Assembly (NCBI RefSeq): GCF_042242105.1
Contig: NC_092034.1
Location: 1,871,644-1,935,643 of the forward strand
DNA: 64,000 bases
Direction: 5' to 3'
DNA from: Pempheris klunzingeri
Lineage: Eukaryota; Chordata; Actinopteri; Acropomatiformes; Pempheridae
Below are positions 47,641-64,000 of this stretch, in pieces. Within the stretch, counting starts at the first letter, position 1, and every line of letters starts with the position of its first letter. A model generated the notes under the pieces. It made no database searches. It saw only the letters and a list, made by a program, of their open reading frames with translations, and was not told the origin of the DNA. Made by a program: the position numbers and the translations under genes.

Positions 47641-48355
47641 TTATTCTTCCCTGCAACTTGTTCCTGAATCCCCACAGGAGCCTCTGGAAGACTCCTTAGA
47701 GTAGAAACTGTTTTGGCAGTTTGTCCAACATGCCCACAGCTGCAGTGTGTTTTACTGCTTTTAAATGCCACAATATCTAAAATCTTTTGTCTGTCTTTAA
47801 TGTTTCTTCTCAGAACTTTTGACTCTGAAAACCCTCCTTTTCTCCTTTTAAACCCATTAACAGTCACACCCTGGCAGCCATGTTGCTTTGAAACATGTTT
47901 AATTCAACGTTCAGTAACAAAACAGGACAAAACGATCTGTAGGCACAGCAGTTTGGCTTTTGAACTGTGAGTTTCTGACCCCAGAAAGTCTACGTTTTGG
48001 CTTCTCGATGAGCTCCTGGTAGTGGTTTTCATTGTCCATGTGCAGCCACATCCAGTCTGTTTTGTCTTCAAGCGTCACAACATAGAAACGTATTCTGTTT
48101 GGGGTCGATACTCAATACACTTAGATGTGGTTATACTCAGTATTGGCAGCTTAATTTAAAATATAATTCCTGTATTTTCAGAAAATGTCACATTAAAACA
48201 CCTTTATTAATAAGCAGAGTGAGGTTGTCAGAATCTCAGCAGCTCCAGATATTAGTCTGTGTCGCTTCCCCTCTTTCCTGGACGTTTTGTGTGATTTTTA
48301 AAACTTTCCAGGCGCACACACAGACGGTCGGCCGTTCGGCACGTCTCGGTCCAGA

Positions 48356-50135
48356 TCACCTGATCGTGCGGTACATCATGAAGTCGACCGTGGTGCATCG
48401 TGGGAACTTTCCGATGGAGCTCTCCTCCACGGGCGTGTAGACTTTGATCTGCCGCATGTGTGTGTCTCTGCCGTTCTGGTGGTTTGCCAGCACCGCGATC
48501 TGGATCATGAAGGTGCTGATCGGCTCGTTTGTCCGCTGAAACACACACATGATGGGTGACAAACACATTTCACAGGTTTTTTAGTGCCGATGTGATTCAG
48601 GTTTGGTACTTTGAGAGACATAAACATGTTTTTTCTACAAATTTCATCTGGTAATTTTTAAATCTGGGCCCCATTTTTATATATTTTGGGGTTTAAATTG
48701 TCTGGTGGGCACAAAAAGTGTTGGAACTGGTCCAGTAGATCACCTCAGCTGGCAGCCACCAAACGGGCTGCAACGTGATCCTTTGGGACAACTGCACCTG
48801 ATCACAGTAGGTCCACTAAAAGAGCTTGTTTGATCCACTGACAGGCTCAGAGTGTTATTCTAAGTGTGTGACAGCATCATGGAAAGGATCCCTACAGAGA
48901 GAGACCTGGAAGATCCTTTTGGTTTAACCACAAACAGCACACACACCAGACTACATTCACTAAAACAGGGATTTTAGATTTCCGGCCCCCAGTGAATGAC
49001 AAATACACTCCGCCCATGTTTTGTTTCTGTATGCACTTAAATAATTTCTACTAAATAATCCTTTAACCAGACCTCCATCGTATGTACAGTATGTTCACAT
49101 ACCAAAAGGTAACGCTGCTTAAACACAAGAACTTTGCCAAAACAAATAATTTAAAAAAAGCCTAAAAGTAGCAACATTTTGATTGTGATCAGGATCAATA
49201 AATGATTAAACAAGACTATAAATCTGAGCAAACAACTGTGTACCTGACAGCTCAGAGCCACAGACACATTTCTGTCTGTACTGAAGAAGTCAAATTAAAA
49301 AAAAAAAAGAGAAATTATGTCACTAAACATAAAATCTCACACCAACTCTCAGCTGTAAAGAAGAAAAAGTTGTAAAAGTAGTAAAGAATCCCGGACGCTC
49401 GCTTTAAAAAGGTGTCTTACTTCATTTTATATACAGAAAAGTAGAATAAAGACGTGACTTTCTAACCTGATTCATCAGAGAGATGTGAATCCAGCCGCTG
49501 GGCTCCACCATCTCTAACTGCTGCAGGGAGGAAGAGGAGGATGGTGAGAAGGTTTGATAATGATGAAATGCTAAATAATGAAGTAAGGGGTCAATACCCT
49601 GATCTCCTGCAGGTTGTGGAAGTTGTTTCCCACTCTGACGGAGATCTTACTGGGCGTGTAGCTCTCGTCTGACTTATAATCAGCATAGATGCACAACATC
49701 TTCACCGTCGTTCTCCTCCTGAACACAACAAATAAAAAGACCATTACAGATGATTAACAGGCAGGAATACTGGAGTCTTCTTCACAGAATTCCATAGAGA
49801 ATACAGCAAATTTAAGGAAACTAACTTCATGTTACCTGAACTGTATGTTGACTAAGTGAGGCTGGGATCCATCTGACTGCCAGTAAGTCTCCAGGTTGTC
49901 GTCCCTCAGCTGATCCACTCCGAAACCTGCCGGAGGGAGGAGCACAGTTTAAACGACGTCAGATGAGACTCGCCGCTCTGTGAGCAATCAGCAGGCTGGA
50001 GAACGAGGTTTGGGGCTGACCTGGTTTACAGGAAGACAGGGACCACACCGCCTGGGAGCCGATCTCCCGGACCGTCCCGGTGCGCTCCAACTGCTTTGGG
50101 TCGGCGCCGGGTGGTGTCTTGCTCGGGGTAGCCAT
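48356..50135 (-). CDS. ANAPC10: ANAPC10 (APC/C subunit 10, Doc1)
   Basis: Subunit of the anaphase-promoting complex/cyclosome, which helps bind D-box substrates and supports processive ubiquitination. Coding exons in transcript order (+ coordinates): 50135-50021, 49926-49836, 49718-49598, 49520-49467, 48535-48356. They sum to 561 nt, or 186 aa (human 185), with every junction in frame. The protein starts [20 protein letters not shown] and forms the DOC (galactose-binding-like) fold, including [17 protein letters not shown] and [20 protein letters not shown]. It ends in MMYRTIR, the IR tail that docks on a TPR subunit (CDC27/APC3) of APC/C. The start lies one base inside an exon whose acceptor reads TTTTTGCAG|G. 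It is transcribed divergently from ABCE1. Confidence 0.96.
48536..49466 (-). other. ANAPC10 last intron with half a palindromic MITE
   Basis: A 931-bp intron. The part 48655-48976 is a MITE-family arm; the rest (48977-49466) is AT-rich unique sequence with no exon. Confidence 0.75.
48655..48976. mobile_element. Palindromic MITE-family half element
   Basis: The left arm only, but with the most complete outer end in the window: AAATCTGGGCCCCATTTTTA, then GGAACTGGTCCAGTAGATC, GATCACAGTAGGTCCAC, AAAGGATCCCTACAGAGAG and CACACCAGACTACATTCAC. It stops at GGGATTTTAGATTTCC without the inverted right arm. Confidence 0.75.
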
Positions 50136-50580
50136 CCTGCAAAAACACAAGTTCAGTCAGTCACCAAACTCCCTTCAAATTTCTTACAGTTTTCAGTTTT
50201 CTTGTACATTTAAACAGGTAGATTCATTACAGACTCTGACTTAAGAGTTTATGAGGATCAGTTGGTCTTTCGGGGAAATTTGGCTTATAAAAGACTAACC
50301 TGGCCGCATCTTATTTACCTGTATCTGCATTCATTTGTGGTTAATCTCGTCGTGGCTTTACTCGGTGTATTTGTATTCAAACATATTGATCCTTTAAAGT
50401 GGACTAAGGCGTTTCAATAACAACTCGTTTGTTGATTTATATAATGCGGAAACTGTCAAAATATAAGTACACATGAAATATTTGAATGGGAGTTGGTGCA
50501 GCTAGCTACTAGCAGCTAATATTCCGTCACTCTAAAGCCTCTAAAACTTAGTTCCCGGTACAAATACGAGTAAAACTTAC

Positions 50581-50700
50581 AAGAAGGGTTCGTAAACGTC
50601 TCCGGTAAGTCGTGTCAGTGCATCGGATGAGGCTGTTTGACATAAATAAAGTTAAATTCCGCTTTGTTGTTTGTTATTTTGCTGCAGCCACTTCGAATCT
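50581..50700 (-). other. ANAPC10: Putative ANAPC10 noncoding first exon
   Basis: On the minus strand a perfect donor (TTCTTG|GTAAGT-like; + strand ACTTAC at 50575-50580) closes a short exon about 450 bases upstream of the ATG exon. The upstream limit is approximate. Confidence 0.5.
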
Positions 50701-50749
50701 CCCACTTCTGGGAGTCCGGGTCGCGTCCTGCTGACGTCACCGGCGCCGT

Positions 50750-50904
50750 CGCATGCTGTGTGCGTGTCTCCCGCCATCTTTCCAACCGGCTTCCAGGAGA
50801 GGAACACGTTGCTGGAAAAAAGAAGTTTCACCCCCGATTATTTGTGTGTGGACGTCGTTTTTCGTCTGTTTCCTTCCACGCCGGGGAACGGGAGCCGAAG
50901 AGGG
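50750..50904 (+). other. ABCE1: Putative ABCE1 noncoding first exon
   Basis: It ends at donor AGGG|GTGAGT (gt at 50905). The next usable acceptor is CCTCGTTCCCTCAG, or the CCACAG a few bases on, before the ATG at 52135. The left border is inferred. Confidence 0.5.
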
Positions 50905-52095
50905 GTGAGTCTCTAACTTCTCTCCCCAACTCACCCCTTATTTTTAGGCTTGTGGTGCCTCTAAAACGAGCGCTGTTCCCCGAGTGAGCAGCTGTCAAAG
51001 TGCGGGGCCTCCGGTGCTAATGTCGTAGAACGTGAAGCTAACCGTTAGCTAACGGTTAGCAGCCACTATTGCTCTTCCTTAACACTATATTATACTCTGA
51101 AATGTAGCTTTTAAAGCCGCTCATTGGCCCATGTAAGTGCACACGTACACCTGAATGACACTCGGACAGGATGATTTTAAACGCAGCTACTGTTACTGGC
51201 AGAGTGGCACCGAAAAATGTTACGTATTTGTACGTAAAGGATGTTAGCTACTCCAAATTCCGTTCGAAAATGTGCGAATTTGCAAGTTTTCTTGCTCGGT
51301 ACCAAAAATGTACACACTCAAGGTTGCGATACAACATGTTTTCTCTTTCTTAATGAGTCGCCGATGAATTCGGCATATGTGTGAGTCATCCATCAGCAGG
51401 TTATTTAAGGATAAGTCCAACTTTGGTGCTCCTCGCCACCGCCCGTCGCGTTGCGTTTTAGCAAACTAACCGCATGCAACCTGTAATTTTAATACACGTG
51501 TGTTTATATTCTGTGTTAAATGAGTGCCGTTTTGAAAAGGGGAACAACACTGACGAGGCACAGACCTTAAGTCAGGTGGTGCCAGGCGTGAAATGACAAT
51601 AAAAGGCCAGACTTTTAAATGGAGTCTGGTGTGACTCACTCTCCTTGCTTGCCTGACTGCAAAGCGCTAACAGCACTGGTTTGCAGCAGCTTCATTTACG
51701 CCAATCCATCCTCCCGAGGGCCTGAAATGGAAATCCATCAAACCAGAAATCAACATTAAAGCCAGAAAGCTTGTGGATGTGGTTCCAGTGAGGATCAGGT
51801 AGAGGCTGGTGCAGGGCCGTGGTGGAGCCCATTGTTTAAGGCAAAGGCTGTGCGTTTTTGTTCAGAAATGAATGTGTTGCTTCAGCAGAGTGTGCTTGGG
51901 GACACAGGTCGGAGCCTGAGCACTGTGCCTTACAGTTAGATCATGTCTGTTGGCTGTCGTACCTCATTATCATCATCGCCAGTGCGTACAGTGTGTGTTT
52001 ACAGGCACATTTAGTAAATGTTTGTGTTTATGTGTAGCTTCAAATCTGTGCTTCTCAGCCATGAACGTGTCTCTCTCTTCCCCTCGTTCCCTCAG
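50905..52095 (+). other. ABCE1 intron 1 (putative)
   Basis: Unique sequence with a perfect 24-bp palindrome at 51037-51060 and no exon signal. Confidence 0.5.
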
Positions 52096-52134
52096 CTCCA
52101 CAGGTGCTAGCGTCCGTCATTCCAGCCCTCCATC

Positions 52135-61016
<8,882 letters not shown>

Positions 61017-61300
61017 GGCGACTTCCTGCGCGAACCAGCCGCCGCTTCCTGCCGCGCCCGCCGGGGGAGGCGGCGTCCAACACGGGAGAGCGTTCAGGAG
61101 CGTTCACGGTCAGCGCGCAGCCTCCACATTTACCACAAGTACAACCAGGCTGCGTTCGAAATCATAAAGAGAGGAAAAAGTGTTTAAAAACAAAAAAAAA
61201 GAAAAGAAAAAACCATCAGCCTTTTGTGTACCAGGCTGCGTTCAACAGCAGCAATGTTGTGAAACGTTTAAAATAAAAAAGTGCATTGCATTCTGTGTCA
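61017..61300 (+). other. ABCE1: ABCE1 3' UTR
   Basis: It runs from TAA 61014 to just past AATAAA at 61272. The word GGCTGCGTTC occurs near 61149 and 61231 and again at about 61319, resembling the motif repeated in the FHDC1 3' UTR. It is GC-rich just after the stop, then A-rich. Confidence 0.65.
61272..61277 (+). terminator. Probable ABCE1 poly(A) signal
   Basis: AATAAA 256 bases after the stop. A second AATAAA at about 61395 is an alternative. Confidence 0.55.
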
Positions 61301-61444
61301 GTCGGCCTGAACATACTGGGCTGCGTTCACAAGCCAGCGACATTGTGGAACATTAAGCAGCGTATTTTAACTCATGCATTTACAACAGATGATAATAAAC
61401 TGACAATACCTGATCCACCAGCTGTTTGTCCCTTTATTTTTTTA

Positions 61445-61612
61445 GCTTCCACCAGACTCCATTCACAAAAATGGTCATTTTACCTCACAGAATGCAGGAG
61501 TTCACTGAGTTACAGCTAAATAACCCAAACAAACTACGTGATTGAGGCAGAAGGAGACCAGCAGCTCCTGTGATCAGTGAGGTAGAATTACTGATTTTGT
61601 CAATGGAGTCTG
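61445..61612. mobile_element. Palindromic MITE-family fragment, compact
   Basis: Arms CCACCAGACTCCATTCACAA and TTGTCAATGGAGTCTGG enclose a much shortened loop with GAGGCAGAAGGAGACCAGCA. A second partial arm (GAATGTAGTCTGGTGGC) occurs near 61969 after the minisatellite, which may therefore have expanded within a copy. Confidence 0.6.
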
Positions 61613-61664
61613 GTCTCTGAAAATGTTTGAGATCAGATGTACTGTAGTATTAGTATATAAATGT

Positions 61665-61890
61665 ATACTATTACCTCCGACAATGAAAACTATTACTACC
61701 ATTACCACCGACAATGTGTACTATTACTACCATTACCACCGACAATGTGTACTATTACTAGACAATGTGTACTATTACTACCATTACCACAGACAATGTG
61801 TACTATTACTACCATTACCACCGACAATGTGTACTATTACCACAGACAATGTGTACTATTACTACTATTACCACAGACAATGTGTCCTAT
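61665..61890 (+). repeat. 31-bp minisatellite (ACTATTACTACCATTACCAC unit)
   Basis: About seven copies of ACTATTACTACCATTACCAC plus CGACAATGTGT, some shortened to 20-22 bases. The frames over it encode Tyr/His-rich repeats and are not genes. Confidence 0.85.
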
Positions 61891-62364
61891 TAGTATTAAA
61901 ATGATGAACACGTTAATGCATCAGTCATTTTACCTCGCAGAACACGGGACTCATGAGTTCTGTGTTTGTGAATGTAGTCTGGTGGCTGTGAAGAGAGCGA
62001 AGACAAAAGTTCTCCATCACAAAGAAGTGAAAATATTCTTAATATACACTTAAAATGTTTGTGGCTAAAATACATTATTTAAAATACTGATGGAAATTCT
62101 AAAGTAACATCGATGTAGACGCGTTTAACTGACGACCACTGATTGTTGAAAAGGTTATTTTTTTGTCTCAAACATTAGAAGAAATTAAATAAATCATTTA
62201 CAGATACCATCTTAGGTTTGAGTCACAAATTATCAGATTAAAAATCATTAAAAACTACTTTATTTTTCAGCCCAGATGGTTTAAAGTGTGTTTGATGAAC
62301 CTCGTCTGATTTAACCAGAACTAAACCGAGAGACGGCCACAGACGCAGCAGCACCATCTGAACC

Positions 62365-63608
62365 AAAGTTTTATTTATTCAACCACATAGAAAAATCCAA
62401 CACAGACGACAACATTAACAGCCTCTTTTCCCGTACAGCAGCGTTTCCCAAACTCAGGACAGAGAAAGAAATCAGACGGTAAAAGTAGCAAACCTAAGGC
62501 ACTGAATCTCTCTAGAGTTTGAGTTGATCAAACGTGACAAGACAAAAGAAAAACTAACCCACGAAAGACGCAAAAGGAAGACGAGAAACCGGCCGCAGCA
62601 GGACGTACGAACAATTAAAAAACAAAAATCCACAGAAAGAAAATCCACACAGATTCGACTGAGCTAAAGCAAAGTTCTCCCTCCTCTAAACCAGACTCCT
62701 ATGTAAAATTTGTCGTTTTTTAGCCGCTAAACTCTTAAAGCTGCTCAAGTCTGGTTTTTGTTGCTTTGATGCTCTTTGTCCGATAAAAACTAATTTTGTT
62801 TTCGCTCGCAGTGCTAACAGACGCAGACGAAGAAGAAGTGCTCGCTGAACTTGGTCGACGCTCTTTGCGTTTGTTTTTTTTTCTTTTCTTAAAGTGTGTT
62901 TGAATGTTTAAAGCTTTAAGGACATGCTTAGCTCTCAGCTGTTGTGCCGTGTTCGAGGGATGCTAGAAAAAGTCTGAAATTTGATTTCCTATTTAAGACA
63001 TAACTAATTTTTTTGGACGATAAAGCAATTAGCTTAGCTTAGCATAAAGGCTAGACTCGGGGGAAACAGCTAGCCTGCGCAGCAAAACCACAAGTTGTTT
63101 TTTTTACGTTTTATATTTCCTGGTAGTGAAGTAATCAGTTTCCCCATTTTCAGTTTTTATGCTAAGCTACGCTACGCTACTAGCTGTAGCTTCGTATTTT
63201 TAGTGAAAATTTCCCCAAGAAGTTGTAGTTTTACTACAAATAAAAATGCAACACGACGTTGCATCAAAACAAAAATTTCGAGAACAAAACTTGTAAAGAA
63301 ACTTCACGGCGGCAAACGTGCGCTAGCAAAAGGAAATGTGATGGCGTACGTGTTTCTGCGACGAGCATCTTTGAAATAACGTGAATGGAGTTTATGATTT
63401 TCTGACTCATGGTGAAATGCAGGCGAAGACACGGCGACGACGAGACGTTTGTGGAGACGTGGCAAAGAAAAATTACTGGATGAGAAAAAAAAAAAAAACC
63501 CAAAAAACGGCGTTGACAAGAAAAGCAGGAAGTGTCCGATAAAGAACGAGAAGACGCCAAACATAAAATAAGCAGCTTCCTGTGTCCTCTCCTCTGATTG
63601 GCTGAGAG
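62365..63608 (-). other. 3' UTR of probable OTUD4
   Basis: On the minus strand this follows the stop at 63609-63611 and ends near overlapping AATAAA hexamers (complement at 62370-62379). It contains A-rich and T-rich runs but no other ORF of note. Confidence 0.5.
62374..62379 (-). terminator. Probable poly(A) signal of the minus-strand gene
   Basis: TTTATT on the + strand reads AATAAA on the minus strand; a second overlaps it at 62370-62375. It lies about 1.2 kb after the minus-strand stop. Confidence 0.55.
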
Positions 63609-64000
63609 CTAGTACCCTCTCTCGTGGCCCCGCCCCCTGTTGTACTGGACGTAGTTAAACCCCGCCTCGCCGCCATGTCTCCGCCTTTGCCCCCCTCTCG
63701 CCGGATCATGGCCTCCCCTTCCTCTCCCTCCTCCTCCTCCTCGGTGGTTCCTCCTCGGCACTCGGTGGTTAAAGGTCGTCGGTTTGAATCCTGCAGGCTC
63801 CTCCCAGTTGTCCTCCGTGTTGCAGCCGACGGACAGAGCCTCCGCCATGGCGACGGTCGCCAGGTAACTCACCTGGCCGGGCTCCGGCGGCACCAGTGGG
63901 GCGTACGGCTTGGTGGGGTTGAGTGGCTTTCGGGAGCTACGGTAACCACGGGAGGCAACGTTGCCGTCACCGGGGACGGTCGTCTTGGAGATGATGTTGT
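63609..64000 (-). CDS. OTUD4: C-terminal exon of an RGG-rich protein, probably OTUD4
   Basis: An open frame from the window edge to TAG (63609-63611 complement), about 130 codons. It reads ...KTTVPGDGNVASRGYRSSRK, PLNPTKPYAPLVPPEPGQVS, YLATVAMAEALSVGCNTEDN and onward, and ends in an Arg/Gly-rich tail (NHRGGGGGRGRGGHDPARGG, then NYVQYNRGRGHERGY). There is no internal stop, and no splice acceptor is needed within the window. OTUD4 is a deubiquitinase scaffold with an RNA-binding RG-rich C-terminus. It lies convergent to ABCE1 in mammals, which is the main reason for the name. The OTU catalytic domain is outside the window, so another RGG protein cannot be excluded. Confidence 0.6.
   Translation of the reverse strand, partial: NIISKTTVPGDGNVASRGYRSSRKPLNPTKPYAPLVPPEPGQVSYLATVAMAEALSVGCNTEDNWEEPAGFKPTTFNHRVPRRNHRGGGGGRGRGGHDPARGGQRRRHGGEAGFNYVQYNRGRGHERGY

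Larger units (their letters stand above)
50581..50904. promoter_or_regulatory. Bidirectional ANAPC10/ABCE1 promoter
   Basis: A CpG-rich segment between two divergent first exons. A YY1-type GCCATCTT lies at 50773-50780, and a GTCGCATGC word near 50748 resembles half an NRF1 site. No TATA box is seen. Both genes are housekeeping genes, which fits a shared CpG promoter. Confidence 0.55.
61300..62360. other. Intergenic ABCE1-OTUD4 (convergent)
   Basis: It holds palindromic-family fragments (61445-61612 and 61922-62000), a 31-bp minisatellite and AT-rich unique DNA. No coding exon recognised. Confidence 0.6.

Overview
This window is vertebrate nuclear DNA, almost certainly from a ray-finned (teleost) fish. 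The genes are split by GT-AG introns, CA/GT microsatellites are extremely dense, short non-autonomous DNA transposons are frequent, and the proteins read as clear but diverged orthologues of mammalian genes. There are no prokaryotic features. I found no wholly new biological system; the interest lies in gene structure, isoform structure and repeat biology.

Layout, left to right. (1) 1-7605, + strand: the 3' two-thirds of FHDC1 (inverted formin 1): FH2-domain exons, then one 2.4-kb terminal exon encoding a Ser/Pro-rich tail, then the 3' UTR. (2) about 8540-42111, + strand: FBXW7, the WD40 substrate receptor of an SCF ubiquitin ligase. It has a CRE/E2F-bearing promoter and noncoding exon, an acidic alpha-type first coding exon (11029-11577), a separate beta-type first exon (22881-22919) inside a 15.4-kb intron, and twelve shared coding exons (26961-40189). 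(3) 42112-48355: a repeat-rich intergenic stretch. (4) 48356 to about 50700, - strand: ANAPC10, the APC/C Doc1 subunit, complete at 186 aa. (5) about 50750-61300, + strand: ABCE1, the ribosome-recycling Fe-S ATPase, complete in 17 coding exons and 599 aa, arranged head-to-head with ANAPC10. (6) 62370-64000, - strand: the C-terminal end and 3' UTR of a gene that is probably OTUD4 (RGG-rich tail), convergent with ABCE1.

The neighbours partly share a theme, ubiquitin-dependent cell-cycle control (FBXW7 in SCF, ANAPC10 in APC/C), but each has its own promoter, apart from the bidirectional ANAPC10/ABCE1 region. Introns and intergenic DNA hold a family of large palindromic MITE-like elements (at least twelve copies or fragments). 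They also hold a piggyBac-like TTAA-flanked element that carries the same core, a 704-bp element with 24-bp terminal inverted repeats, and a 50-bp minisatellite more than 1 kb long. Further repeats are a 22-bp minisatellite, an AAAGTCT-type satellite, and a roughly 350-bp direct repeat on either side of one ABCE1 exon. Splice boundaries were assigned by eye from GT/AG dinucleotides, reading-frame continuity and homology; no alignment or search could be run.
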